A stretch of DNA of 64,000 bases from Collinsella aerofaciens (GCF_015555045.1 NZ_JADNJQ010000001.1:186001-250000), one strand, 5' to 3'; numbered from the stretch's first letter, positions 41,933-50,339 are shown. Numbers and translations are program-made. The notes: generated by a model not told the origin, from the letters alone.

Positions 41933-42772
41933 TTACGCCTCCTCGAGCTCGAGCTGGTTGTTGGCGATGTCCTGGGCGCTCGCGCGGTAGAGCTCGTCGA
42001 TAAAGGCGACCTTAAAGCTTGCCGGGGCGTCGGCGACAGCGGCGGCACGCGTGCCGGCAACGTTGTAGACCGCGGTGCCGCAGATGGCTGCCGTAAACGG
42101 GTCGGCGGCGCAGGCATACACGGCCAGCACGCCGCCCTGCGAGCAGCCGCAACCGGTGATCTTGGACATGAGCGGGCTGCCGCCGTGGGACTTGGCCACG
42201 GTTGTGCCGTCGGTAATCAGGTCGACTTCGCCCGAGACCACAACGGCGCCGCCGGTGTAGCGGGCGAGCGCCACGGCGGCATCGCGGGCAGCGTCTACCG
42301 TGTCGGTGGTATCGACACCGCGCACGCGGCTCAGATCGGCCGCCTCGCCCTCAAGACCCCACAGGCCGGCGAGCGCGATGATCTCGGAGGCGTTGCCGCG
42401 CACGATGGCGGGCTTGTACTGCTTGAGCTCGTTTACCAACTGGGTGCGCAGGCTACCGATGCCCAGGCCCACCGGATCGAGCACCCAGGGCTTGCCGGCG
42501 TCGTGTGCCGCCTTGGCCGCGCGGGGAATCGTCTGCTCGTAGATGGGGAAGAGCGTACCCATATTGAGATAGATGGCGCCGCCGCCGGCAACGAGTGCCT
42601 CGCCCTCGTCGGGCAGATAGACCATGGCGGCCGATCCGCCCACGGCGAGCTGCGCGTTGGCGACAAAGTCGATCGTCACCGTGTTGGTGATGGAGCCGGC
42701 CATCGGATTGGTGGCGCGAATCTCCTCCACGGCCTTGACCATATGTTGTTTAAGCTGTTCCGAATCAATCAC
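41933..42772 (-). CDS. thiM: Hydroxyethylthiazole kinase
   Basis: A 279-residue ribokinase-like ThiM that phosphorylates hydroxyethylthiazole for salvage. SITNTVTIDFVANAQLAVGGS, LDPVGLGIGSLR, VRGNASEIIAL and the anion-hole GCGCSQGGVLAVY are present. It starts at a GTG at 42772 behind AAGGAGG; the longer frame upstream runs through the riboswitch. It is the first gene of the operon. With ThiE it suggests salvage of thiamine pieces; no thiC or thiD is in the window. Confidence 0.95.
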   Translation of the reverse strand: MIDSEQLKQHMVKAVEEIRATNPMAGSITNTVTIDFVANAQLAVGGSAAMVYLPDEGEALVAGGGAIYLNMGTLFPIYEQTIPRAAKAAHDAGKPWVLDPVGLGIGSLRTQLVNELKQYKPAIVRGNASEIIALAGLWGLEGEAADLSRVRGVDTTDTVDAARDAAVALARYTGGAVVVSGEVDLITDGTTVAKSHGGSPLMSKITGCGCSQGGVLAVYACAADPFTAAICGTAVYNVAGTRAAAVADAPASFKVAFIDELYRASAQDIANNQLELEEA

Positions 42773-42793
42773 TGCACATGCCTCCTTGGCATA

Positions 42794-42825
42794 GAAAAGG
42801 GGCGCTGTGCATAGACAGCGCCCCT
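42794..42825 (-). terminator. Riboswitch expression-platform terminator
   Basis: 11-bp stem 42815-42825 / 42798-42808 (AGGGGCGCTGT and complement) followed on the minus strand by TTTTC. It lies between the TPP aptamer and the thiM ribosome binding site, as expected for transcription attenuation. Confidence 0.88.
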
Positions 42826-42836
42826 GTAAAGGCGGC

Positions 42837-42928
42837 ATGCTCCCTACGCCAGCATTAACTGACAGGTTCAAAGGATTGGGCCCCATGCCCTCTCAGCCTT
42901 GTGGTTTGCACCGCCGGCACTCCCGCAT
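42837..42928 (-). promoter_or_regulatory. TPP riboswitch (THI element)
   Basis: The minus strand carries the conserved aptamer parts in order: GGGAGTGCC, GGCTGAGAGGG, GAACCTGTCAG, TTAATGCTGGCGTAGGGA. P1 closes as ATGC (42928-42925) with GCAT (42840-42837). TPP binding should favour the terminator at 42794-42825 and switch off thiM-thiE. Confidence 0.96.
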
Positions 42929-42945
42929 CGAATCTGTTGCTCCCT

Positions 42946-42951
42946 ATACTA
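42946..42951 (-). promoter_or_regulatory. -10 box (TAGTAT) of the thi operon
   Basis: TAGTAT on the minus strand, placed so that transcription would start about 10 bases before the TPP aptamer. A GGGACAGG-family repeat ends 4 bases upstream. Confidence 0.5.
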
Positions 42952-42955
42952 GCGC

Positions 42956-42990
42956 ACCTGCCAAATAGGGACAGGTTTATTTTGGTAGGT
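42956..42990. repeat. 35-base hairpin repeat (GGGACAGG family), copy B
   Basis: Nearly identical to 25026-25060 (two differences near the loop). It ends 4 bases from the -10 box of the thi promoter. Confidence 0.88.
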
Positions 42991-43022
42991 GGCAACAGGG
43001 GCGTTGCATTTTCCCAGATAAA

Positions 43023-43057
43023 ACCTGGCAAAATAAACCTGTCCCTTATTGGCAGGT
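43023..43057. repeat. 35-base hairpin repeat (GGGACAGG family), copy C, inverted
   Basis: Inverted relative to copy B and 32 bases away from it. It ends 3 bases before the TACAAT (43061-43066) that is the likely -10 box of the HAD gene. Copies B and C therefore stand in the same place relative to two divergent promoters. Confidence 0.88.
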
Positions 43058-43094
43058 CGTTACAATGGTTACGGTGAAAATGACGGGGGGCTCT

Positions 43095-44003
43095 ATGATC
43101 AAACTTGTGCTGACCGATATGGACGATACGCTGATTCCAGCCGGGCATGACGGCGCCAGCGACTACGCCATTGAGGGTATTCATGCCATGCAGGCGACGG
43201 GTCTGCACTTTGGGCCGGTTTCGGGTCGTCAGCCGTCCGCGATGGGCTGGATGTTCAAAAACCGTTCCGAGTGTTTTTCGACCGGTGCGTTCTGTAACGG
43301 CCAGGTGATGTTTGTCGACGGCGAGGTTGTTGCCTCCCGTGCGAGCGACAACGGTGCCCTCATGCGTCTTGCCGACTATCTTGAGCAAGAGACCGACGAT
43401 ACCTATCTGAAGGTCTATAGCCTGGGCGATGACTTTTGGGGCAACGATGCCTATTGCGTGACGAGTGATCCCGAGCGTGTTCGTCGCGCCATGGAGTCGG
43501 GCGGCAACGCATGGCTCAAAGGCGAAGAAGCCCCGTGCCGTCCCGTCGTCGATGACGCGCCGGTGTTTAAGGCGAATATCTGGAGTGCCCGTTCGCGTGA
43601 GGAGCTCGCGGAGCTACGTGAGCGCGTTGCCGCCGAGGTGCCGGAACTCTCGCTCGTGTTTCCCAACAACCGAGTGCGCCTGTTTGACATCCTTCCGGCT
43701 GGTTGGGACAAGGGCTGCGCTGCGCTGGAGCTAGCGCGCGCTTTGGGCCTGACGCCCGATGAGGTGGCCGTATTTGGCGATTCCGATAACGACCTGCCCA
43801 TGATCGATGCCGTTCCCAACTCCGTTGCAGTCGCCAATGCCAACGAGGCTGTCACGGCTGCCGCGCGCTGGCATATCGGCGCTGCGGCAGACGATGCGGT
43901 TGCCGGGGCTTTGCATCAGATTGCCGCCTGCGCCGCGACGGGGGAGATGCCGCCGTTTATGCGTCAGATGGATGCGACGGGTTTCGACGTCACGAACATC
44001 TAG
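43095..44003 (+). CDS. Cof-type HAD-IIB phosphatase
   Basis: 302 residues with HAD motifs: DMDDTLIP (nucleophile Asp9 and Asp11), GPVSGRQPSA (motif II-like Ser), a type IIB cap, DKGCAALEL (Lys) and FGDSDNDLPMI (motif IV). Cof proteins dephosphorylate sugar phosphates, pyridoxal phosphate or HMP-PP-type molecules. The divergent thi operon makes a thiamine-related substrate possible but unproven. The ATG at 43095 follows a G-rich ribosome binding site. Confidence 0.88.
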   Translation: MIKLVLTDMDDTLIPAGHDGASDYAIEGIHAMQATGLHFGPVSGRQPSAMGWMFKNRSECFSTGAFCNGQVMFVDGEVVASRASDNGALMRLADYLEQETDDTYLKVYSLGDDFWGNDAYCVTSDPERVRRAMESGGNAWLKGEEAPCRPVVDDAPVFKANIWSARSREELAELRERVAAEVPELSLVFPNNRVRLFDILPAGWDKGCAALELARALGLTPDEVAVFGDSDNDLPMIDAVPNSVAVANANEAVTAAARWHIGAAADDAVAGALHQIAACAATGEMPPFMRQMDATGFDVTNI

Positions 44004-44013
44004 GGAGAAAGCC

Positions 44014-44910
44014 ATGAAGCTTCAGCAGCTCAGGTATGTCGTCAAAGTCGCCGAATGCGGCAGCATCACCGAGGCCTCGCGCCGGCTCTTTGTGTCGCAG
44101 CCTTCGATTACCGCATCGATTCGCGATCTCGAAAACGAGATGGGTGTGCACATCTTTGAGCGCACCAACAAGGGCGTCATTGTGTCCGAGGAAGGCGAGA
44201 CCTTCTTGGGCTACGCGCGACAGGTGCTCGACCAGGCCGATCTGCTCGAAGGCAAGTACAAGGGCGCGTCCGAGCAGGTGCCGCACTTTAGTGTGAGCTG
44301 CCAGCATTATTCCTTTGCCGTTAACGCGTTTGTCGATGTGATCCGTGAGTTCGATGCCGCGCGCTACGACTTTACCCTGCGCGAGGAACAGACCCACGAG
44401 ATTATCGAGGACGTCGCACATATGAAAAGCGAGCTCGGCATCCTGTATCTGTCGGAGCACAATCGCGAGGTCATCGAGCGCATGCTGGCGGCCAACGAGC
44501 TCGTGTTCGAAGGGCTCTTCTGCGCCACGCCGCATGTCTTCGTGTGCGCCGACCATCCGCTGGCGGGCCGCTCCAGCGTGACGCTCGAGGACTTGGAAGA
44601 CTACCCGTTTTTGTCTTACGAGCAGGGCAGCTATAACTCGTTCTACTATTCCGAGGAACTGACCTCGACCTTTGAGCGCCGCAAGAATATCCGCGTGCGT
44701 GACCGTGCGACACTGTTCAACCTGGCCATGGGCCTCAACGGCTACACGGTGTGTTCGGGCGTGATCAGTCACGAGCTCAACGGCCCCGGCATCATCTCGA
44801 TTCCGCTCGATGTGGACGAGTACATGGAGATCGGCATCATCACGCGCAAGAACACGACGCTCACGCGCTACGGCCAAGCCTATATCGACGCGATCCGCCA
44901 GCATATCTAG
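44014..44910 (+). CDS. LysR-type regulator, probable controller of the MetE-like gene
   Basis: 298 residues: winged helix (MKLQQLRYVVKVAECGSITEASRRLFVSQ... pattern with QPSITASIRDLENEMG) and effector domain from about 90. AGGGAG precedes the ATG, 10 bases after the HAD gene. The MetE-like gene follows after 155 bases, with a 23-bp palindrome between. CysB/MetR-like control by a sulfur metabolite is an inference from this neighbour. Confidence 0.92.
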   Translation: MKLQQLRYVVKVAECGSITEASRRLFVSQPSITASIRDLENEMGVHIFERTNKGVIVSEEGETFLGYARQVLDQADLLEGKYKGASEQVPHFSVSCQHYSFAVNAFVDVIREFDAARYDFTLREEQTHEIIEDVAHMKSELGILYLSEHNREVIERMLAANELVFEGLFCATPHVFVCADHPLAGRSSVTLEDLEDYPFLSYEQGSYNSFYYSEELTSTFERRKNIRVRDRATLFNLAMGLNGYTVCSGVISHELNGPGIISIPLDVDEYMEIGIITRKNTTLTRYGQAYIDAIRQHI

Positions 44911-44956
44911 GCTGCTGTGCTCCACGCGGGTCAAATCTCTTTATGGCGGTCCAGAC

Positions 44957-44979
44957 TGATATAGGAAGTATCTATATCA
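44957..44979 (+). promoter_or_regulatory. Candidate LysR operator TGATATAG-N7-CTATATCA
   Basis: Perfect 8-base arms (44957-44964 and 44972-44979) lie about 90 bases upstream of the MetE-like gene and 47 bases after the LysR stop. Size and A/T-rich half-sites fit LysR-type activator sites (T-N11-A pattern). Confidence 0.6.
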
Positions 44980-45065
44980 AACTGTTATAAACGTATATTT
45001 TACGATGGCCATATAAGCGCTCATACTCTGTCCCAGTAAAGCAACCAATGCAAAGGGAGATATCT

Positions 45066-46199
45066 ATGAGCACTTCGATTCAACCGAACGCGCCGTTTCG
45101 CGCCGATATCGTTGGCAGCTTTCTTCGTCCGCAGGCTGTAAAGGACGCCCGTGCCGCCTATGTCGCGGGTAAACTCGACGCTTCCGGCCTTAAGGCCGTC
45201 GAGGACGATGCCATTCGCGATTTGGTGGCCAAGCAGAAGGCCGCCGGCCTGCAGGTGATCACCGATGGCGAGTTCCGCCGCAGCTACTGGCACCTCGATT
45301 TTATGTGGGGCCTCAACGGCATTGAGCGCCGCACCTCACGCACGGGTTATATGTTCCATGATGAGGAGACGACGGCCGACACCGCCGTGGTTACTGGTCC
45401 CATTAGCGGCGAGAACCACCCGTTCGTCGAGCATTTTAAGTTCGTCAAGGCGCTTGAGGGGGAGGGCCAGGTCGCACGCCAGACCATTCCGGCGCCGATC
45501 CAGACGTTCTCTGAGGTCACGCTCGATCGCTGCGACGGCCAGCAGGAGAGCCTGCGCGCTGTCTATAAGACCGATGAGGAACTTGCCGACGCCATTGCGG
45601 CCGCTTATCGCACGGTGATCGCCGACCTGTACGCAGCAGGCTGCCGCAACATCCAATTTGATGACTGCACCTGGGGCATCTATTGCGATACCGACTTTGT
45701 GTCCAAGACCGGCATGAGCCCGGTTGACCTGCAAAAGGTGAGCGAGCTGGGCGTGGCGCTCAACAATGCCGCCATCGCGGGCAAGCCCGACGATCTGGTT
45801 ATCAACACGCACGTGTGCCGCGGCAACTATCACTCCACGTATGCCTTCGAGGGTGGTTACGATCCCATTGCGCCGTACCTGTTCGCACATGAGAACGTCG
45901 ACGCGTTCTACCTTGAGTTCGATACGCCACGCGCCGGTGGCTTTGAGCCGCTCAAGTACGTTGCTCCCGGCAAGAAGGTCGTGCTGGGCCTGGTGACCAC
46001 CAAGGCGGCTGAGCTTGAGGACGAGGACGTTATCGTCGAACGTATCCACGAGGCCGCAAAGTATGTGCCGCTCGAGAACCTGTACCTGTCGCCCCAGTGC
46101 GGCTTTGCCAGCTGCGAGATTGGCAACAAGCTGACCGAGGACGAGCAGTGGGCGAAGATCGCGCTGGTCAAGCGCATTGCCGAGCGCGTTTGGAAGTAA
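45066..46199 (+). CDS. MetE C-terminal-like methyltransferase (COG0620, YxjG/YxjH-like)
   Basis: A 377-residue protein similar to the catalytic half of cobalamin-independent methionine synthase. It keeps DGEFRRSYWHLDFMWGL, IQFDDCTWG, NTHVCRGNYHS (His and Cys metal ligands), YLEFDTPRAGGFEPL and LSPQCGFAS (second Cys). It lacks the N-terminal half of MetE, as do B. subtilis YxjG/YxjH and archaeal MetE. The methyl donor may be a folate or another methyl compound. GGGAG precedes the ATG. LysR gene upstream. Confidence 0.9.
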   Translation: MSTSIQPNAPFRADIVGSFLRPQAVKDARAAYVAGKLDASGLKAVEDDAIRDLVAKQKAAGLQVITDGEFRRSYWHLDFMWGLNGIERRTSRTGYMFHDEETTADTAVVTGPISGENHPFVEHFKFVKALEGEGQVARQTIPAPIQTFSEVTLDRCDGQQESLRAVYKTDEELADAIAAAYRTVIADLYAAGCRNIQFDDCTWGIYCDTDFVSKTGMSPVDLQKVSELGVALNNAAIAGKPDDLVINTHVCRGNYHSTYAFEGGYDPIAPYLFAHENVDAFYLEFDTPRAGGFEPLKYVAPGKKVVLGLVTTKAAELEDEDVIVERIHEAAKYVPLENLYLSPQCGFASCEIGNKLTEDEQWAKIALVKRIAERVWK

Positions 46200-46322
46200 C
46201 GCTACCGTTTGCAGGTGGCGGCGCGCGCGAGACATTGCGTATCACGTACAATGGTTCGGATCGTATCGTTCGGGCAGGTTATCCGATATGCCTGATCGCC
46301 CTTCCATCATGAAAGGACATCC

Positions 46323-46376
46323 ATGCCCCAGTTCTCGACGCCCACCGTATCTGAACTCGAGGAGACTGTCGAATAG
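46323..46376 (+). CDS. 17-codon open frame with ribosome binding site, leader or remnant
   Basis: AAAGGA precedes an ATG. The product, MPQFSTPTVSELEETVE, ends in two stop codons and is followed 18 bases later by a strong terminator. TACAAT at 46248-46253 could be its promoter. The whole would be a transcript of about 190 bases. It could be a leader peptide, a small protein or the truncated start of a lost gene. No regulated codon run is seen. Confidence 0.35.
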   Translation: MPQFSTPTVSELEETVE

Positions 46377-46393
46377 TAGCTGCGTTCAGCCAA

Positions 46394-46441
46394 ATTAAAA
46401 ATGGCGTCCATGCGTATGTACGCGTGGACGCCATTTTTAAT
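46394..46441. terminator. Bidirectional terminator, 17-bp stem
   Basis: Perfect arms 46394-46410 and 46425-46441 (ATTAAAAATGGCGTCCA and complement), with A-rich and T-rich ends that serve both strands. The esterase stop codon on the minus strand lies inside it. Confidence 0.88.
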
Positions 46442-47102
46442 GCGTCAGTATCCAGTGGATGCCGCGCGCCATGCGCAGGTCAGTTTGGGCAAAGTGATTG
46501 CCGGGGTTGAGCTCCAGCGTTGTTGGAATGTCACGCTCGATAAGCAACTCTTCCATCGCGTGCGTATCGTCGAGTACGTGCCGCATCATGCGGTTGGGCG
46601 TCTTGGTTTCCTTTTTACCGAGCGACAGATAGGCGGCGTCGGGCGTAGCTGTCATCGTGCGCTCGCGCGCGTAGTCGATAAAGCCAGGGAACCACAGCGA
46701 CCCCGATGCACTCGCTGCGCGCTCAAAGACATCTGTTTGCCAAAGTGCCCACAGTGCAAAAAGGCCCGCCAACGAGTAGCCGGCAACGCCGCGCCAGGCG
46801 GGTGGTTGCGGGAGCGATGATTCGGCCTGGGGGATTATCTGCTTCAACAACTCGTCAAGAAAACCAGCAGCCTGTCCACCAAAGGGCTCGGCATCTCGTA
46901 TAGTTCCCTCACATTCCCAGGGGCTCAGCTCGCGATTCCAATCGAGCCCTCCAATGGCGACAAGGGTGAACGGCGGGCAGTCGAGCTCTCGGCAGCGCTC
47001 GTAGACTTCACTACCGTCGCCCATAACCACGGGGAGGTAGATGACGGGCGCGCCTTCCGCACACTCTGAATAAACGGTTATCTGCTTATGATGCGCTTCC
47101 AA
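46437..47102 (-). CDS. Alpha/beta-hydrolase of the enterochelin esterase-like group
   Basis: 221 residues from a TTG at 47102 behind AGAGAAG. The frame is open up to a GTG at 47150, but a GACAAT -10-like box overlaps that codon. The nucleophile elbow is GYSLAG (Ser near residue 107). VIYLPVVMGDGSEVYERCRE and LNPGNHFAQTDLRMARG (catalytic His) fit the COG2819 type, putative esterases with a short cap. No signal peptide. Substrate unknown. Confidence 0.78.
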   Translation of the reverse strand: MEAHHKQITVYSECAEGAPVIYLPVVMGDGSEVYERCRELDCPPFTLVAIGGLDWNRELSPWECEGTIRDAEPFGGQAAGFLDELLKQIIPQAESSLPQPPAWRGVAGYSLAGLFALWALWQTDVFERAASASGSLWFPGFIDYARERTMTATPDAAYLSLGKKETKTPNRMMRHVLDDTHAMEELLIERDIPTTLELNPGNHFAQTDLRMARGIHWILTH

Positions 47103-47177
47103 GGCAGGCTTCTCTCGGTGTTGTGATATTGATAGCCTCAATTGTCGCACGCTGGCACGGGGGCAGACGCTAAAAGA

Positions 47178-47212
47178 AAGGCGCGGAGCCGTTCGATGCG
47201 ACTCCGCGCCTT
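47178..47212 (-). terminator. Terminator of the NCS2 permease gene
   Basis: 11-bp stem (47178-47188 with 47202-47212, AAGGCGCGGAG and complement), followed on the minus strand by TTCTTTTAG. Confidence 0.8.
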
Positions 47213-47239
47213 GTTGTTTTGCTTTAGCAGACTATGCCG

Positions 47240-48550
47240 TTACGCCACGAAGAAGTAGACGAGGAAGGCAAGGGCTGCGATCCACATGAGCGGCTTGATC
47301 TTGGAGGCCTCGCCCTTAAAGAGCGCGACGATTACGTAGGCGATAAAGCCCAGGCCAATGCCGGCAGAGATGGAGTAGGTGAAGGGCACGCCGGCGACAA
47401 TCATGAACGCCGGGAAACCCTGCGACACGTCGGACCAGTCGATCTCGGAGGCCTCGCTCATCATGAGGTAGCCGACGTAGACCAGAGCACCGCAGGTGGC
47501 GGCGCTGGAAACGATGGTGACGATGGGGGAGAAGAACGCGGCGAGAATGAACAGCACGCCGGTGATGACGGAGGTGAGACCCGTGCGGCCACCGTCGGCA
47601 GCGCCAGAGGTGGACTCGACGAAGGTGGTGATGGAGGAGACGCCCATGAAACCGCCCACAGCAGCGGCGGCGGAGTCGACGATCAGGATCTCCTTGATAT
47701 TCTCGACGTTGCCGTCGTCGGTGAGGAACTCGCCCTGCTTGGCCACGGCCATCGCGGTGCCCATGGTGTCGAAGAAGTCACTCATGAGCAGCGAGAACGA
47801 GATGACGAGGAGCGCGGGGTCGGTAAGGACCTTGACGATGGCGGGCACGCCGCCGGCGTCGGCGATGGGGCCACCAATGCTCGAGAAATCGAGCGGGGCG
47901 ATGATACCGGTCGGAGCCTGGGTCACACCTAGGGGGATACCGGCGATGACGGCGACGACGATGCCGATGAGCAGCGAGCCGGGGACGTTGCGGCAGGCGA
48001 GGGCGACTGTCACCAGGATGGAGATGATGCCGACGATGAAGGTGGGGGAGGTGATGTCGCCCAGACCGACGAGTGTACCGGCGCCAGCGGTGATAATGCC
48101 GGCATCGCACAGGCCAATCATGGCGATGAACAGGCCCAGACCCACCGAGATGGCGTGACGCAGGGCAACCGGGATGGCGTCCATGATGGCCTCGCGCAGG
48201 CCACAAAGCACGAGCAGCAAGATGACGACGCCCTCAAGGAAGATGACGCTCATGGCCACGTGCCAGTCACCGCCGCAGACGGTGGTGGTGATTCCAGCGA
48301 TCATCGCGTTGACGCCTAAGCCCGACGCGCAGGCGAGCGGGCGGTTGGCGAAGATGCCCATGCAGATGGTCATGATGCCGGCGCCCAGGCAGGTGGCGCA
48401 GGCGAGCGCTCCCGCATCGATGCCGGCGCCCGAGAGCACCGCAGGGTTGACGGCGATGATGTAGGCCATCGCCAGGAATGTTGTCAGTCCAGCGCGAAGT
48501 TCGGTCCCGATTGTGGACTTGCGCTCACTGACGTGAAAAAGTTCGTCCAT
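47240..48550 (-). CDS. NCS2-family purine/pyrimidine permease (AzgA-like)
   Basis: A 436-residue permease with 12-14 helices. ELRAGLTTFLAMAYIIAVNP is the standard opening of the AzgA/PbuG branch; FFDTMGTAMAVAKQGEFL and GVSSITTFVESTSGAADGGRTGLTS form the substrate-binding core. This branch imports adenine, guanine and hypoxanthine by proton symport. The ATG at 48550 is preceded by AAGGAAAGGG. The 193-base upstream region shows no purine riboswitch core that I can recognise. Confidence 0.92.
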   Translation of the reverse strand: MDELFHVSERKSTIGTELRAGLTTFLAMAYIIAVNPAVLSGAGIDAGALACATCLGAGIMTICMGIFANRPLACASGLGVNAMIAGITTTVCGGDWHVAMSVIFLEGVVILLLVLCGLREAIMDAIPVALRHAISVGLGLFIAMIGLCDAGIITAGAGTLVGLGDITSPTFIVGIISILVTVALACRNVPGSLLIGIVVAVIAGIPLGVTQAPTGIIAPLDFSSIGGPIADAGGVPAIVKVLTDPALLVISFSLLMSDFFDTMGTAMAVAKQGEFLTDDGNVENIKEILIVDSAAAAVGGFMGVSSITTFVESTSGAADGGRTGLTSVITGVLFILAAFFSPIVTIVSSAATCGALVYVGYLMMSEASEIDWSDVSQGFPAFMIVAGVPFTYSISAGIGLGFIAYVIVALFKGEASKIKPLMWIAALAFLVYFFVA

Positions 48551-48743
48551 GCATACCCTTTCCTTGTTCGGCCCCGAGTTTAGGCCGATTGACACGAACT
48601 CAACTACTATATCGCCTTTGAAAGGTTGATGTTCCTCGCATGTTGATGTTCGGCGCTTTGTAGCAGACGGACGGTATTTTTCGCATGAAAATGTGTGGGT
48701 ACCGTATACTTAAGCAGTTACAACGACCCCTATGGAGGAACGT

Positions 48744-49163
48744 ATGATTAAAGAGCTCTGCCACGACGAGGCTATTCTGTCCCAGCGTTGCGAGGTCGCG
48801 ACCGTCGAGGACGAGTCGGTGGCACAGGACCTGATCGATACCATCAAGTCGCTCGACGATGCCGGCTGCCTTGCCGCCAACCAGATCGGCGTCACCAAGA
48901 AGGTCTGCGTCTATCTGGACGACGCCGGCGAGCCCCATGTGCTGTACAACCCCCGTCTGGTGTTTGGCCTGGGTGCCAGCAAGATGGAGGAGAGCTGCCT
49001 GACGCACGAGGAGGTCACCAAGTCCACGCGCTATATCAAGTGCAAGGTCGCTTATGACGTGATCGTCGACGGCAAGATGCGCGAGCGCAAGCAGGACTTT
49101 GTGGGCTTCGAGGCGCAGATGATTCAACACATGATTGACCACTGTCTAGGAAAGTTGGTCTAA
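48744..49163 (+). CDS. Peptide deformylase-like protein with a substituted catalytic Glu
   Basis: A 139-residue deformylase-fold protein. Motif 1 is GCLAANQIG (Gln kept), motif 2 EESCLT (zinc-ligand Cys kept), and motif 3 QHMIDH where QHEIDH is expected. Both His ligands are present, but Met130 replaces the general-acid/base Glu. Activity as a deformylase is doubtful. The window holds a second, more normal copy at 62689. The ATG follows GGAGG. A TATACT box is at 48707-48712. Confidence 0.82.
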   Translation: MIKELCHDEAILSQRCEVATVEDESVAQDLIDTIKSLDDAGCLAANQIGVTKKVCVYLDDAGEPHVLYNPRLVFGLGASKMEESCLTHEEVTKSTRYIKCKVAYDVIVDGKMRERKQDFVGFEAQMIQHMIDHCLGKLV

Positions 49164-49197
49164 GGGGACCAAAGCACCGCACTTCGTCTCTTTTGGT

Positions 49198-49225
49198 CCG
49201 GACGTGACATTGTTGTCATGTCCGG
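49198..49225 (+). terminator. Rho-independent terminator after the deformylase-like gene
   Basis: 12-bp stem with one G-T pair (49198-49209 with 49214-49225), TTGT loop, then GCTTTTGTGTTT. Confidence 0.85.
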
Positions 49226-49294
49226 GCTTTTGTGTTTAGCGCCTTTTTGTTTGGTGACAATAACCTTAGCAGGAACGCAAAGCTAGGAGGCGCT

Positions 49295-50260
49295 ATGTGT
49301 ACGAGCATTCGATTTACCGATAATTCTGGTCACATGTATCTAGGCCGCAACCTAGACTGGAGCTTTGACTACGGCCAACAGGTTCGCGTGATGCCGCGCG
49401 GGTTCCACGTCCCGTATTCGTTTATCGACGATGCGTCGGCGGCGCACGCGGTAATCGGCATGTGCATCGATTACGAGAACTACCCTATGTTCTTCGACTG
49501 CGGCAACGATGCGGGCCTCGCCGTGGCGGGTCTCAATTTCCCGGGTTATGCCGAGTATGCCGAGGGCCCTGTCGACGGCAAGACCAATATCGCGGCCTAT
49601 GAGTTTCCCCTGTGGGTGGCAGCGACGTTCTCGACGGTCGATGAGGTCGAGGCCGCGCTGCGCGACACGGTGATTGTCGCCAAATCTGCCGGAGAGGGGC
49701 TGGGCGTGTCACTGCTCCATTGGATTATCGGCGACAGCCAGCGCAGCATCGTGGTCGAGATGATGACTGACGGCCTGCATGTATACGACGATCCGGTCGA
49801 CACCCTTGCCAATCAGCCGACCTTCCCGTGGCATATGGAAAACCTACGCACCTATATCACCGCCACAAGCGATTTTCCGCAGACGGCGACATGGCGTGGC
49901 GCCGAGCTCAAGCCCTATGGAGCCGGTGCCGGCATGCGCGGCATTCCGGGCGATTGCTATTCGCCGAGCCGTTTTGTAAAGGCGGCGTACCTCAATGCCA
50001 ATTACCCGCAAAAGGAGAGCGAGACCGAAAACGTCGTTCGCATGTTCCGCTCGCTCGAGGGCGTGGTGATGATCGAGGGAGCGTCCAGGATGGGCGATGG
50101 CAAGTTCGAGAAGACTATCTACACCGGATGCTTTAGCGCGCGCACGGGCAATTATTACTACGCGATGTATGGGGATCCGTCGATTCGCTACGTGAGCCTG
50201 ATGGATGCCGAGGGCGCGAGCCCCGATAGACTCGTGGTTCCCGAGCCGCGTCGTTCGTAG
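49295..50260 (+). CDS. Bile salt hydrolase (choloylglycine hydrolase family)
   Basis: A 321-residue Ntn hydrolase that cleaves the amide of glyco- or tauro-conjugated bile acids, or a penicillin-V-acylase-like relative. The nucleophile Cys2 is set by the ATG-TGT start. Arg18 and Asp21 in GRNLDW, Asn81 in LNFPG, NQPTFPWHMENL (oxyanion Asn) and SPSRFVKAAYL (Arg) match bile salt hydrolases. No signal peptide. AGGAGG precedes the ATG; the longer upstream frame would bury Cys2. Substrate preference cannot be read. Confidence 0.88.
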   Translation: MCTSIRFTDNSGHMYLGRNLDWSFDYGQQVRVMPRGFHVPYSFIDDASAAHAVIGMCIDYENYPMFFDCGNDAGLAVAGLNFPGYAEYAEGPVDGKTNIAAYEFPLWVAATFSTVDEVEAALRDTVIVAKSAGEGLGVSLLHWIIGDSQRSIVVEMMTDGLHVYDDPVDTLANQPTFPWHMENLRTYITATSDFPQTATWRGAELKPYGAGAGMRGIPGDCYSPSRFVKAAYLNANYPQKESETENVVRMFRSLEGVVMIEGASRMGDGKFEKTIYTGCFSARTGNYYYAMYGDPSIRYVSLMDAEGASPDRLVVPEPRRS

Positions 50261-50283
50261 CCGATAGCTTTACCGCAATGCAA

Positions 50284-50319
50284 AGCGGCCCTGCATCTCC
50301 CGTGAGGTGCAGGGCCGCT
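50284..50319. terminator. Hairpin between bile salt hydrolase and kup genes
   Basis: 12-bp perfect outer stem (50284-50295 with 50308-50319, AGCGGCCCTGCA and complement) between convergent genes. Confidence 0.8.
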
Positions 50320-50339
50320 GTCGTTGATTTGTGACGTCG

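Noticed and set aside
46250-46440. SAM or T-box leader for sulfur metabolism
   Set aside because: No conserved riboswitch core; the terminator follows a short frame and the next gene is on the other strand.
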